Shown here one piece after another: positions 30,808-39,941 of a DNA stretch of 64,000 nucleotides (the first letter of the stretch is position 1; every line of letters begins with the position of its first letter). The position numbers were made by a program, and so were the translations under genes. The stretch spans positions 124,001 through 188,000 of the forward strand of contig JADJYX010000001.1 of the NCBI GenBank assembly GCA_016719535.1. Reading direction: 5' to 3'. This stretch comes from Rubrivivax sp. Lineage in GTDB: Bacteria; Pseudomonadota; Gammaproteobacteria; Burkholderiales; Burkholderiaceae_C. The notes under the pieces were generated by a model. The model did no database searches. It was not told the origin of the DNA and saw nothing but the letters and a program-made list of their open reading frames with translations.

Positions 30808-32613
30808 TCAGCCGGCGCGGATCACGCGTTCGTCCCCGGGCTCGGCATACAGCGCCTCCACCTCGGTGGCGCGCCGCTGCAGCACCGCGCGCTGGTTGAC
30901 ATAGCCCTTGTCGGTGATCTCGCCGGCATCGGCGCTCGGCGGCTCGGCCAGCACCAGCGCGCGCGCCACCGCCTGGCTGCTGCCGCCGCCTTCGGCCTGG
31001 AGCGCACCCAGCGCCTGGGCGATGCGCCGGCGCAGTTCGTCGGGCGGCAACTCCTTCGCCTGCGGCGAGAGGAAGATCAGCGCGCAGGCTTGCGCGCGGT
31101 CGTGGCCGGTGATCACCACGTCCTGCGCCAGCGGCGCCAGCGCGCTCACCACACGGATGCGCAGCGTGCCCACGCTGACCCAGGTGCCGGTGGTGAGCTT
31201 GAAGTCCTCGGCCACGCGGCCGTTGAAGACCACGCCGGCCTCGGGCCGCGCTTCGTCGGCCAGGTAGCCGGCATCGCCGATGCGGTAGTAGCCTTCGTCG
31301 TCGAAGGCCTGCGCCGTCAGGTGCGGCGCGTTGCGGTAGCCGGGAAAGATGGTCACGCCGCGCACGCGCAATTCGAGCTTCTGCGCATTGGGGACGAACT
31401 TGAGCTCCAGCCCCGGCAGCGGCAGGCCGATGACGCCGGCGCGGTCGAGCCTGAAATGCGCACTGGTGATGGCGGGGCTGGTTTCGGTGCTGCCCCAGCT
31501 GGTGGTGAACCACACCGGATCGTCCGGCCGCACGCGGCGCGCCACCGCTTCCAGCCGCTCCCAGGTGGCCTGCGGCAGCGCGGCGCCGGCATAGAACACC
31601 ATGCGCAGCCGCGCGAAGACCTCGCGCGCCAGCGCCTCGTCGGCCTCCAGCGCCGGCAGCACCATCTCGAAGCCGCGCGGCACGTTGAACCACAGCGTGG
31701 GCTGCACCTCGCGCAGGTTGCGGATGGTCTTGTCCACCAGGCCCGGCGCCGGCCGGCCTTCGTCGATGTAGAGCGTGCCGCCGTGGCGCAGCACGAGGTT
31801 CAGGTTGTGGTTGCCGCCGAAGGTGTGGCTCCAGGGCAGCCAGTCCACCAGCACCGGCTTCTCGCGCTCGAGGAAGCGCCACACCTGCGCCATCATCTGC
31901 ATGTTGGCGCACAGCATGCGGTGGCTGTTGATCACCACCTTGGGGTGGCCGGTGCTGCCGCTGGTCAGCAGGTATTTGGCGTGGTCGTCGGGCAGGATGG
32001 CCTGGTAGGCCTGCATCACCGCCGGGCTCTCGGCGGTGCGCAGCAGGGTGTCGAAGGCGAGCGCGCCGGGGAAGGTCTCGGCACCCTGGCTGAAGACGGT
32101 GACGGCGTCGATGCCGGCGGTATGCAGCGCCGGGCCGTAGACCGGGGCGTCGCTGGCATACACCAGCGCCGGCCCCAGCGTGGCCAGGATGCCGTGGATC
32201 TTGCTGTAGTCCTGCGTCAGCCGGCAGTAGGCGCTGCTGACGGTGCACACCGCGCGGCCCACGTGCATGGCGCCCAGCATCAGCAGCAGGTGGTCGACGC
32301 TGTTGTCCGACAGCACCACCACCGGCCGCTGCGGCGGCAGCTTCAGGCCCAGCAGGCTCTGCGCCACGGCGCCGACGGCACGGCGCAGTTCGCGCCAGCT
32401 CAGCCGGCGCCAGCCGCCCTGCGCATCGCGCTCGGCCACCGCCAGCGCGTCGGGCGTCTCGGCGGCCCAGCGTTCGATCCATTCACCCACGCAGCGGGCG
32501 TAGGGCTTGAGCGGCTCGGGCGAGCGCAGCACGAAGCTGTCGTCGTCGAAGGGAATGCGGGCCACGCGGGGCGGCGCCAGGTTCTGGGGATCGTCGAAGA
32601 AGGGGATGGCCAT
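30808..32613 (-). CDS. feruloyl-CoA synthase-like AMP-dependent acyl-CoA ligase
   Basis: A 601-residue ANL-family enzyme. The AMP-binding loop is YLLTSGSTGHPKVVINSHRM. VDWLPWSHTFGGNHNLNLVL, PTLWFNVPRGFEMVLPALE and TTSWGSTETSPAI match the feruloyl-CoA synthase group of Burkholderiales, which activates hydroxycinnamates for side-chain shortening to vanillin. The partner enoyl-CoA hydratase/aldolase and vanillin dehydrogenase are not in the window. ATG 32613 follows a GGAG; an ATG at 32637 is in frame. Other aryl or acyl-CoA ligases cannot be excluded. If correct, the substrates would yield vanillate, matching the VanR-like operator near 12.8 kb. Confidence 0.75.
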   Translation of the reverse strand: MAIPFFDDPQNLAPPRVARIPFDDDSFVLRSPEPLKPYARCVGEWIERWAAETPDALAVAERDAQGGWRRLSWRELRRAVGAVAQSLLGLKLPPQRPVVVLSDNSVDHLLLMLGAMHVGRAVCTVSSAYCRLTQDYSKIHGILATLGPALVYASDAPVYGPALHTAGIDAVTVFSQGAETFPGALAFDTLLRTAESPAVMQAYQAILPDDHAKYLLTSGSTGHPKVVINSHRMLCANMQMMAQVWRFLEREKPVLVDWLPWSHTFGGNHNLNLVLRHGGTLYIDEGRPAPGLVDKTIRNLREVQPTLWFNVPRGFEMVLPALEADEALAREVFARLRMVFYAGAALPQATWERLEAVARRVRPDDPVWFTTSWGSTETSPAITSAHFRLDRAGVIGLPLPGLELKFVPNAQKLELRVRGVTIFPGYRNAPHLTAQAFDDEGYYRIGDAGYLADEARPEAGVVFNGRVAEDFKLTTGTWVSVGTLRIRVVSALAPLAQDVVITGHDRAQACALIFLSPQAKELPPDELRRRIAQALGALQAEGGGSSQAVARALVLAEPPSADAGEITDKGYVNQRAVLQRRATEVEALYAEPGDERVIRAG

Positions 32614-32785
32614 GGCACGCTCCGGGCTTTGAGGCATCGTAGAGCTGCAACATAGTGCATTGAAAGCGGGTGTTCCCTAGCCTGGAGTGCAGCAACGATG
32701 AACCATCGTGCACATCATGGCCGGGGTGGCTTGACTTCCTGCGCCCGGGCCTCAGTTGCAGGCCTCGTCCACTTTGGCCGTGCGC

Positions 32786-33607
32786 ATGCTGTTGCCCCTG
32801 GTCTTCGTCGGCTTGCTGGTGCTGGCGGTGGCCGCCTGGCTGGCAGGCCCGCCGCTGTGGGCGGCCTGGCGCCGGCGGCGGCTGACGGCGCCGCCGTTTC
32901 CGCGCGCCTGGCGCGCCATCCTGCGCCGGCGCATGCCGCTGTACCAGCGGCTGCCGGTGCCGTTGCAGCGGCGGCTGCAGCAGCATGTGCAGGTGATCCT
33001 CGGCGAGGTGCCCTTCATCGGCTGCCAGGGCCAGCCCATCACCGACGAGGTGCGCGTGCTGATTGCCGCACAGGCGGCGCTGCTGCTGCTCGGCCGGCCG
33101 GCCGGGCGCTTCCGCGGTCTGCGGCAGGTGCTGGTCTACCCCGGCGCCTTCGTCGTCGACCGGCCGCTGGCCGACGGTGCCATCGTGCAGGACGCGCGCC
33201 GCGTGCTGGTCGGTGAATCCTGGCAGCAGGGGCAGCTGGTGCTGTCGTGGCCCGACGTGCTGGCCGGCGCCGCCGACCCGGCCGACGGCCACAACGTCGT
33301 CATCCACGAATTTGCACACCAGCTCGACCAGGAAAGCGGGCCCGCCAACGGCGCGCCGTTTCTCGGCCGGCGCGACGCCTATGCTCGCTGGTCGGCCACG
33401 CTGGGTGCGGCCTACGCGCAACTGCGCGCGCAGCTGGCGCGCGGCGAGCCGACGCTGATCGACCCCTACGGCGCCAGCGATGCCGGCGAATTCTTCGCCG
33501 TCGTGTCGGAACTGTTCTTCGAGCGCCCGGCCGCGCTGGCTGAACGCCATCCGGAGCTGTATGCCGAACTGAGCACCTACTACCGCTGCCATCCGCTGGC
33601 GTGGTGA
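32786..33607 (+). CDS. MtfA-like zinc peptidase (M90 family)
   Basis: From ATG 32786 the protein has 273 residues: one N-terminal membrane segment (LLPLVFVGLLVLAVAAWLAG), then the M90/DUF980 domain with the zinc motif HEFAH (174-178) and a downstream EFFAVVSELFFERP containing the third ligand Glu. E. coli MtfA binds the repressor Mlc and has aminopeptidase activity. Here the membrane anchor is an addition to the short E. coli form. A TTG ten codons upstream is an alternative start. No RBS is obvious. Confidence 0.88.
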   Translation: MLLPLVFVGLLVLAVAAWLAGPPLWAAWRRRRLTAPPFPRAWRAILRRRMPLYQRLPVPLQRRLQQHVQVILGEVPFIGCQGQPITDEVRVLIAAQAALLLLGRPAGRFRGLRQVLVYPGAFVVDRPLADGAIVQDARRVLVGESWQQGQLVLSWPDVLAGAADPADGHNVVIHEFAHQLDQESGPANGAPFLGRRDAYARWSATLGAAYAQLRAQLARGEPTLIDPYGASDAGEFFAVVSELFFERPAALAERHPELYAELSTYYRCHPLAW

Positions 33608-33742
33608 GTCACGGCAGCGCGACCTTGACCGTGCGGCCGCATGGTAGGCTCGCGCCGCGCCGCAGGGGGAACCGGCCGTCAGAGCCGCGGCATGGCGCCG
33701 GTGCCCGCGTGCGGGCATCCACATTCACCCACGGACCCTTGA

Positions 33743-34093
33743 ATGGCAAAGACCTACGAACAGCTCCAGCGACAGATTGCGTCCCTGCAGGCCGAAGCCG
33801 AAAAGCTGCGCCGCAAGGAACTCGGCGAAGTGATCGGCCGCATCCGCGAGGCGGTCAGCTTCTATGGCATCACGGCGGAAGACCTCGGCCTGGACGCGAA
33901 GTCGTCCGCCAGGCCCAAGGCCAAGGGCCGCGCCAAGCCCGGCCGCCAGGCGGCGAAGGGGGCCCAGGCCGCCGTGGCCTTCCGCAACGAAGCCGGTCAG
34001 ACCTGGGGTGGCCGCGGCAAGCGCCCGCAGTGGCTGCGCGACGCGCTGGCCGCCGGACACACGCTCGACGAGTTTCGCGTCGCCGCCGGCTGA
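33743..34093 (+). CDS. H-NS family histone-like protein
   Basis: A 116-residue protein. An N-terminal coiled coil for dimerisation (YEQLQRQIASLQAEAEKLRRKE) is joined by a Lys/Ala-rich linker to the H-NS DNA-binding tail TWGGRGKRPQWLRDALAAG. H-NS proteins silence AT-rich horizontally acquired DNA, such as the low-GC pair at 18.5 kb. Burkholderiales usually carry several paralogues, so this need not be the main one. It has its own 135-bp upstream region without a clear consensus promoter. Confidence 0.92.
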   Translation: MAKTYEQLQRQIASLQAEAEKLRRKELGEVIGRIREAVSFYGITAEDLGLDAKSSARPKAKGRAKPGRQAAKGAQAAVAFRNEAGQTWGGRGKRPQWLRDALAAGHTLDEFRVAAG

Positions 34094-34151
34094 CGGCGTT
34101 GCCCCGCGCGGCCGTTCAGCCTCGGCGGCCACGCCTTCGCAGCCGGGGCCG

Positions 34152-34730
34152 TCAGCCGAACGGCCGCACCCCGAACCAGGCCGCATGCGCCCAGAAGGCG
34201 AAGAAGGCCCAGGCCGCCATGCCGGCCACGACCGCGATGCCGGTGCCGGCCAGCGAGCCCGCGGGATAGCGGGTGCCGTTGGCGACATCGCGCCGACGCG
34301 CGGCGCGGAAGTCCAGCACCGCCCACAGCAGGAAGCCGCCGAACAGCAGCAGGTCGGCCAGCGTGTGGTTGGCCAGCAGGTGCGCCAGCGCCCACACCTT
34401 GACGCCCAGCACCATCGGGTGGTGCAGCCTGGCCTTGATGCCGTTGCCCGGCACATAGGCGGCAGCCAGCAGCACGAAGGCGACCAGCGTCAGCAGCCCG
34501 CCCAGGTGGCGCGCCCAGGTGAGCGGTGCCCACAGCGCCACCGGGTCCTGGCGCGCCGCGCCGTAGCCCCAGACGATCAGCGCCAGGCCCACCGCCGACA
34601 GCACCGAGTAGCCGCCCTTCCACGCGCCTTCGCCGATGCGGGCGATGGTGCGTGCGCGCCAGGGCTCGGCGACGATGCGCACCGAGTGGGCACCGAGGAA
34701 GATCAGAAGGCCGAGGATGAGGGCGGTCAT
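34152..34730 (-). CDS. NnrU family membrane protein
   Basis: A 192-residue protein with about six hydrophobic segments and the NnrU signatures LIFLGAHSVRIV, ARHLGGLLTLVAFVLLAAAY and GIKARLHHPMVLGVKVWALAHLLANH. NnrU was found in denitrifiers as a gene needed for nitrite/nitric oxide reduction and is related to isoprenoid/methyltransferase-like NnrU/MddA membrane proteins. No denitrification genes are nearby. ATG 34730 fits the first membrane helix; no strong RBS. Confidence 0.85.
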   Translation of the reverse strand: MTALILGLLIFLGAHSVRIVAEPWRARTIARIGEGAWKGGYSVLSAVGLALIVWGYGAARQDPVALWAPLTWARHLGGLLTLVAFVLLAAAYVPGNGIKARLHHPMVLGVKVWALAHLLANHTLADLLLFGGFLLWAVLDFRAARRRDVANGTRYPAGSLAGTGIAVVAGMAAWAFFAFWAHAAWFGVRPFG

Positions 34731-34811
34731 GGCGACGTGCTGAGGTCGTGAGGGCGCCGCATTGTGGCCCTGGCCGACGGACGCGGCCAGCACGGGCCCG
34801 CACGCGCGGGC

Positions 34812-35138
34812 TCAGTGATCCTCGATGCGCGTGTGCGTGGCCTCGGCCAGCCCGCCGGTATCCGGGTCCAGCCAGTCCGACAGGCCGAGCGCCTGTTCGG
34901 CTTCGGGCAGCGATTCCTCGGCTTCGATGTCGCCGTCGTCGGCGCGGTGCAGATCGGCCAGCGCCTCTTCGGCCGTGGCGTAGGGGCCGATCTGCAGGCG
35001 GCCACCCCTGCCCAGCCAGTAGTAGCCGTCGGGATGGCGTACCAGATCCTGGCTGTCGGGCAGCGACAGATCCAGCAGGGCGGCATCGTCGGGAGCCAGC
35101 TCGGCAAGGGTCCGGGCCAGGATCGGGGTGGGGTTCAT
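34812..35138 (-). CDS. conserved hypothetical acidic protein
   Basis: A 108-residue acidic protein from ATG 35138, eight bases after GGAG. It contains HPDGYYWLGRGGRLQIGPYATAEEALADL, a pattern typical of small DUF proteins that pair an aromatic strand with a helix, and an Asp/Glu-rich tail. No cysteines, signal or membrane segment. Function unknown. Confidence 0.7.
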   Translation of the reverse strand: MNPTPILARTLAELAPDDAALLDLSLPDSQDLVRHPDGYYWLGRGGRLQIGPYATAEEALADLHRADDGDIEAEESLPEAEQALGLSDWLDPDTGGLAEATHTRIEDH

Positions 35139-35248
35139 CTGGCGCTCCAGCAAACGCTCGGCTCATTCTGCGCCCGGACCCGGGCGACGTGTTGCGTTGA
35201 CGCAAGCCCCCGGGCGCCGCCCGGCGCCGCCCGCTACAGTGCGGACGC

Positions 35249-35545
35249 ATGAGCTCGACCGACCTGCCCGCATCGCCGGCCATCCGCCACCGTCCCGAGG
35301 CCTCGCGCTTCGAAGCCGACTTCGAGGCCGGCCTGGCCGTGTGCACCTACCGTCGGCAGGGCGACATGCTGCTGATCACCCACACCGAGGTGCCGCCGGC
35401 GCTGGAGGGCCGTGGCATCGCCGCCGCCCTGGTGCAGGCGACCCTGGACTGGGCGCGCGCCGAAGGCCTGCGCGTGCGGCCGCTGTGCGGGTATGTCGCC
35501 GCCTACATGCGCCGCCATCCCGAGACGCAGGACCTGCTGGCCTGA
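35249..35545 (+). CDS. NATD1-like GNAT N-acetyltransferase
   Basis: A 98-residue protein of the short GNAT-like family (YjdJ/NATD1): FEAGLAVCTYRRQGDMLLIT, then THTEVPPALEGRGIAAALVQATLDWARAEGL holding the acetyl-CoA loop (EGRGIA), and a final LCGYVAAYMRRHPE. Targets of this family are unknown. The start ATG follows a short divergent intergenic region. Confidence 0.85.
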   Translation: MSSTDLPASPAIRHRPEASRFEADFEAGLAVCTYRRQGDMLLITHTEVPPALEGRGIAAALVQATLDWARAEGLRVRPLCGYVAAYMRRHPETQDLLA

Positions 35546-35641
35546 AGCGCCTGGCCGCCCGCCGGCGAGTGTGAATCGGTCACCGTCTGCCAGCGCCTTC
35601 CGTCACCGGGCGCGGGCGTGGCGCCGCGCACACTCCCGCGC

Positions 35642-36619
35642 ATGGCCTCGACCCTTCGCACCTACGCCCCCTCCGCGCCCGCGGTCTCCGTCATGCCCAC
35701 GCGCCGGGTTGGCGACGGCGGGCCCCGATGTGCTGCCGATGTCCACTGGCTGAAGCTGCCCCGCGCCGACCAGGGCCTGCGCTACGCGCTGCTGCGCTGG
35801 GCCGTGGTGCTGCCGGCGCTGTGGCAGGGCCATCGCCTGCAGCCGCAACGAGCCACCTGCTATGCCAGCCGTTTCGAGCCGCGCAAGGCCCTCGGCGATC
35901 GCTTCGCCCAGCTGTTCGACCTGCGCCGCGGGCCTGGTGGCTTGGACGATCCCGTCCTGCATGCGCAGGGCGTGATCGGCCTGCTGCAGGCGCGCGTGCT
36001 GGCGGACCTGGGTGTCCAAGGCCGCCACGTGCGCCTGCTGCGCCACCGCACGCGGCTGCCGGGTGGCGTGGCGCCCGGCCTGGCCACCCGCACGCAGGAC
36101 ATCGACTGCCGCCTGGCGCGCGTGGTGCGCGTGGGCCCGACCGAGGTCGTCGCGCTGATCGAGACGCACATCGCCGACCCCGGCGGCCGCACGCTGCTGC
36201 AGGCCGAGGACGCCTTCATCGTGCGCGACCTCGAGGTCGCGGACGTCGTGCAGGCCGACGAGGACGATCTGCTGCGCCGTGCCCTCGGCCGCATGCGCCG
36301 GCGCGGCCCCGGGATCGACCCTGCTGCGCGTGGCGTGCGCTGGCGCCAGCTGTATGTCGCCCCCGACGCCGGGCGCCGCTTCGCGCGCCTGGCGGGCGGG
36401 CAAGGCCGGTGGCCCTGGCGCTGCGCGCCCGTGCCGCCGATGTACCTGCGCCACCTGGTGTCGCGCGAACTCTCCGAGTGGGGGCTCGAAGGGAGCGGGC
36501 TGCAGATCACCTTCATCGGCAAGGCCGGCCCCGGCCAGATGCTGCGACTGCTGCTGCAGGGCGACGCCTTCGAGCTGATCGACGAGCGCGGCCGGCTGCT
36601 GGCCTTCGGCAACGCCTGA
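35642..36619 (+). CDS. double hot-dog-like protein, possibly degenerate MaoC-type
   Basis: A 325-residue protein. Two halves (~30-180 and ~230-325) have the length and pattern of acyl-dehydratase/hot-dog domains: CRLARVVRVGPTEVVALIET in the first, and VAPDAGRRFARLAGGQG followed by PPMYLRHLVSRELSEW in the second, where MaoC proteins would have a SGDxNPIHxD motif. The catalytic Asp/His are absent, so a binding rather than dehydratase role is possible. Assignment is tentative. ATG 35642 is preferred, and 35693 is an alternative. It is convergent with the Crp/Fnr gene. Confidence 0.5.
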   Translation: MASTLRTYAPSAPAVSVMPTRRVGDGGPRCAADVHWLKLPRADQGLRYALLRWAVVLPALWQGHRLQPQRATCYASRFEPRKALGDRFAQLFDLRRGPGGLDDPVLHAQGVIGLLQARVLADLGVQGRHVRLLRHRTRLPGGVAPGLATRTQDIDCRLARVVRVGPTEVVALIETHIADPGGRTLLQAEDAFIVRDLEVADVVQADEDDLLRRALGRMRRRGPGIDPAARGVRWRQLYVAPDAGRRFARLAGGQGRWPWRCAPVPPMYLRHLVSRELSEWGLEGSGLQITFIGKAGPGQMLRLLLQGDAFELIDERGRLLAFGNA

Positions 36620-36630
36620 CGGCCGACGGA

Positions 36631-37272
36631 CTACCAGCGCGCCGGCAGCTTCTTCAGCATCACGATGCGCCGGCCCTCGGCGGCGATGTAGCCGCCGATC
36701 GTGAGCTGCTTGAAGATGCGGCTGATCATCTCGCGCGACGAGCCCACGCGGTCGGCGATGTCCTGCTGGGTGAGGCGTTCGGGCACCACCAGGCGGCCGG
36801 TGGCGTCGGTCTCGGCCAGTTCGTGGAGCAGCTTGGACACGCGGGTATAGACATCGTCCAGCGCCAGGCGCTTGACGGTATCGGTGGAGCGGCGCACCAG
36901 GCCGATCAGCTTGCGGACGAGGTGCAGTGCGAAGTCGGGGTGGGTGCCGAGAAAATCGCGCACGTTGGTCCCGGTGACGACCACGCAGGTGGTCGGCTCG
37001 AGCGTCATCACCGAGGCCGAGCGCGGGCCGCCGTCGAGCGTCATCTCGCCGAAATATTCGCCCGCGCCGAGCGTGGTGTAGACCACCTCGCGGCCATTGG
37101 CACCGGCGCCGTAGATCTTCACCTTGCCCCGGAGCACGATGAAGATCGAATCGGAATCGTCCTCTTCGTTGACCAGCACCGCGTGGGCCGGAAACGATTT
37201 GACGCCGCCGCGCTCGGCCATGGCCTGCAGCAACCGGTCGTCGAGGGCGGCGTCGTGCTCGGAAGGGCTCAT
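36631..37272 (-). CDS. Crp/Fnr-family transcriptional regulator
   Basis: A 213-residue protein with an N-terminal cyclic-nucleotide-binding beta-roll (FIVLRGKVKIYGAG, LGAGEYFGEMTLDGGPRSASV) and a C-terminal winged helix (RLTQQDIADRVGSSREMISR). The FGEM-xxx-RSA phosphate-binding cassette is complete, so cAMP or a related nucleotide may bind. It lacks the cysteine cluster of FNR. Target sites are unknown. The cyclase genes nearby make cAMP signalling plausible. Confidence 0.92.
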   Translation of the reverse strand: MSPSEHDAALDDRLLQAMAERGGVKSFPAHAVLVNEEDDSDSIFIVLRGKVKIYGAGANGREVVYTTLGAGEYFGEMTLDGGPRSASVMTLEPTTCVVVTGTNVRDFLGTHPDFALHLVRKLIGLVRRSTDTVKRLALDDVYTRVSKLLHELAETDATGRLVVPERLTQQDIADRVGSSREMISRIFKQLTIGGYIAAEGRRIVMLKKLPARW

Positions 37273-37489
37273 CGGTGGATCCGGCCGCTGCCGGGCTGCA
37301 GCTGCCAGGGTGCCAGTATGCGACAAGGCCGGTGCCGCCGCGGCCGGCGACACCCTCGGTGTCGGCCGATCGGCCTGGCGGCGCGTTGATGCCCGCACCC
37401 GTGCCCCGGTACGGACATCGACCGCAGGGCTTGCGACCGGGTCGGTGCTGGGCCAAGATCGGCGCGACCCACGATGAGGGCATGACGTG

Positions 37490-39853
37490 ATGGCGAAGAC
37501 ATTGGTGCGGACAACGTCCCGCCTGGCTGCCGACGGCCGCTGGGTGCTGTCACCGGGCCTGCCCGAGGCGCCGGTGATGGACGTGCTGTGCTCGCACTTC
37601 GTGCTCACGCTCACGCTGCACCAGGCCGGGCGCTTCAACCTGCGCCGCGACTGGGGCAGCCTGCTGTCGCTGGTGGGGCGCCATCTCGTGTGGCCGCTGC
37701 CGGTGCTGGCGCGCGTGCGCGCCTTTCTCGGCAAGCGCTGCAAGGGCAGCCCGCCCTGGCGTGGCCACGAGGCGCTGTCCGACGAGGCCTTCATCGAGCG
37801 CCACGGCTGCTGGCGCGGCCCCTACGAAGAGGGCACGCTCTTCTTCTACATCGACGAATACATCAAGGATGCGCCCAAGGACCTGCTGGCGGTGCTGTCC
37901 AATACCTGCGACTGGCTGTCGCGGCGGCTGAAGAAGCAGTCGGCGCTGGTGCAGAAGAATATCGACGCGCTGGCCGGGCTGCTGCAGCTCAATGCGGCCG
38001 AACGCGCGCTGCTGCTGTACGGCACGCTGGCGCGCTGCCAGCGCGACCTGCGCGGGCTGCTGGTGGAGTTCAAGGTCGGCAGCGCGCAGGAGGCCTATGC
38101 CGCGCTGGCCGCGGTGGCGGGTGTCGATGCGCGCGATGTCGCCGAGGCGCTGCGTGCCGGCTCGCGGCTCGAACGCATCGGCATGATCGAGAACCTGATC
38201 TCCGAGCAGAACATCACCGACCTCGCCGACCTGATGAAGGTCAGCGAGCAGCTGCCGCCGGTGCTGATGCGCGAATATGCCGGTCCCGGCGACCTGATGG
38301 CGGTCTTCACGCGGCCGGCGCCCAAGACCGAGCTGCGCGCCGATGACTTCACCTTCGTCGCCGACGACGTGCAGGTGCTGACCGGCCTGCTGCGCAACGC
38401 CACCACGCGCCGCGAGGCCGGCGTCAACGTGCTGCTCTACGGCCCGCCGGGCACCGGCAAGACCGAACTCGCCAAGGTGTGCGCGCAGGCCGCCGGCCTC
38501 GAGCTCTACGAGGTCGAATATGCCGACCGCGACGGCAACAGCCTGTCGGGCCGTGATCGCTACCGCAGCCTGCAGATCAGCCAGGTCTTCCTCAAGGGCA
38601 GCCCCGGCGTGGCGCTGCTGTTCGACGAGGTCGAGGATGTCTTCCCGCCCATCAGCACCGAGGCCGCGCAGCTGATCGCGCGGCTGGACAGCGCCGATGC
38701 GCCGGCCTCGGGCAGCGTCAGCGGCAAGGCCTGGGTCAACCAGATCCTCGAGACCAACCCGGTGCCGGTGATCTGGGTCACCAACCGCATCGAGCAGATC
38801 GACCCCGCCTTCCGGCGCCGCTTCCAGTACCACCTGCTGCTGAAGTCGCCGCCGCCGGGGGCGCGTGAAGGGCTGGTGGCGCGTGCGCTCGAAGGCGTGG
38901 CCGTGGGGCCCGACCTTGCTGCGCGGCTGGCCGAGCGCCGCGGCCTGACGCCGGCGCAGATCCGCACCGCGGTGCGCTTCGCGCGCCTGGTCGGTGCCGA
39001 GGCCACGCCGGCCGAGGTCGAGGCCCTGATCCTGCGCCAGCTCGGCAATGCCGACCGCGCTTTGGGCGGCAGCGGCGCGCGCGAGAAGCCCGCGCGGCCG
39101 GTGGTCACCGCCTACGACCTGTCGCTGCTCAATGTCGAATCGCGCTTTCCGGTGCCGCGCATCGTCGAGGCGCTGCGCCGCCGCGGCCACGGCACGCTGT
39201 GCTTTCACGGTGCGCCGGGCACGGGCAAGACGGCGCTGGCCGAACACATCGCCAGCGCGCTGCAGCGGCCGCTGATGATCCGCCAGGCCAGCGACCTGGC
39301 GAGCAAATTCGTCGGCGAGACCGAGCAGAACATGGCCCGCATGTTCGAGGACGCCGCCGCCGAGGAAGCCGTGCTGCTGCTCGACGAGGCCGACAGCTTC
39401 CTGCGCAGCCGCCGCCGCGCCGAGCGCAACTACGAGGTCACCGAGGTCAACGAGATGCTGCAGGGCATGGAGCGCTTTGCCGGCATCTTCATCTGCACCA
39501 CCAACCTGTTCGAGGACCTGGACGAGGCGGCGCTGCGGCGCTTCACCTTCAAGATCCGCTTCCACCCGCTGACGCCCGAACAGCGCATCCGCATGTTCGT
39601 GGCCGAGGCCCTGGCCGGCGACGCCACCGCACTGACCGGCGAGCAGCGGCAGCGCCTGGCGGACCTGGACCAGCTGGTGCCGGGCGACTTTGCCGCCGTG
39701 CAGCGGCAGGTGCAGATTCTCGGCCAGGGCTTCGACCCCGACGGATTCCTCGCCCAGCTGGAGGGCGAGCATCGCGTCAAGCCCGAGGTGCGACAGCGCC
39801 GCGGCATCGGGTTTCTGTCAGCAACTGCACATTCCCCCCCGTCCGGCGGCTGA
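37490..39853 (+). CDS. tandem AAA+ ATPase
   Basis: A 787-residue protein with a ~280-residue N-terminal region followed by two AAA+ modules. Module 1: Walker A LLYGPPGTGKT (~318), Walker B VALLFDEVED (~374), VIWVTNRIEQIDPAFRRRF sensor/arginine fingers. Module 2: Walker A FHGAPGTGKT (~574), Walker B AVLLLDEADSF (~629), RSRRRAERNYEV and TNLFEDLDEAALRRF. The layout is CDC48-like but the N-domain is not p97-like; AAA proteins of this type occur as stand-alone bacterial genes of unknown clientele. GTG 37487 lies one codon upstream of the chosen ATG. Confidence 0.88.
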   Translation: MAKTLVRTTSRLAADGRWVLSPGLPEAPVMDVLCSHFVLTLTLHQAGRFNLRRDWGSLLSLVGRHLVWPLPVLARVRAFLGKRCKGSPPWRGHEALSDEAFIERHGCWRGPYEEGTLFFYIDEYIKDAPKDLLAVLSNTCDWLSRRLKKQSALVQKNIDALAGLLQLNAAERALLLYGTLARCQRDLRGLLVEFKVGSAQEAYAALAAVAGVDARDVAEALRAGSRLERIGMIENLISEQNITDLADLMKVSEQLPPVLMREYAGPGDLMAVFTRPAPKTELRADDFTFVADDVQVLTGLLRNATTRREAGVNVLLYGPPGTGKTELAKVCAQAAGLELYEVEYADRDGNSLSGRDRYRSLQISQVFLKGSPGVALLFDEVEDVFPPISTEAAQLIARLDSADAPASGSVSGKAWVNQILETNPVPVIWVTNRIEQIDPAFRRRFQYHLLLKSPPPGAREGLVARALEGVAVGPDLAARLAERRGLTPAQIRTAVRFARLVGAEATPAEVEALILRQLGNADRALGGSGAREKPARPVVTAYDLSLLNVESRFPVPRIVEALRRRGHGTLCFHGAPGTGKTALAEHIASALQRPLMIRQASDLASKFVGETEQNMARMFEDAAAEEAVLLLDEADSFLRSRRRAERNYEVTEVNEMLQGMERFAGIFICTTNLFEDLDEAALRRFTFKIRFHPLTPEQRIRMFVAEALAGDATALTGEQRQRLADLDQLVPGDFAAVQRQVQILGQGFDPDGFLAQLEGEHRVKPEVRQRRGIGFLSATAHSPPSGG

Positions 39854-39941
39854 CGCGGGCGCCGGCAGACCGATATGCTGCGGCGCTCGCCGTGCCAACC
39901 GGTGCGCGGCCTGCCTGACTGACCCCGGAGCCCATTGCCTC

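Noticed and set aside
33608..33742. Sigma-70 promoter for the H-NS gene (TTGACC ... TAGGCT)
   Set aside because: The spacing is only 14 bp and the hexamers match poorly, so it was not listed.
36631..37272. Crp/Fnr protein as the oxygen sensor for the FNR-like box
   Set aside because: It has no cysteine cluster for an Fe-S centre and has a complete cyclic-nucleotide-type pocket.
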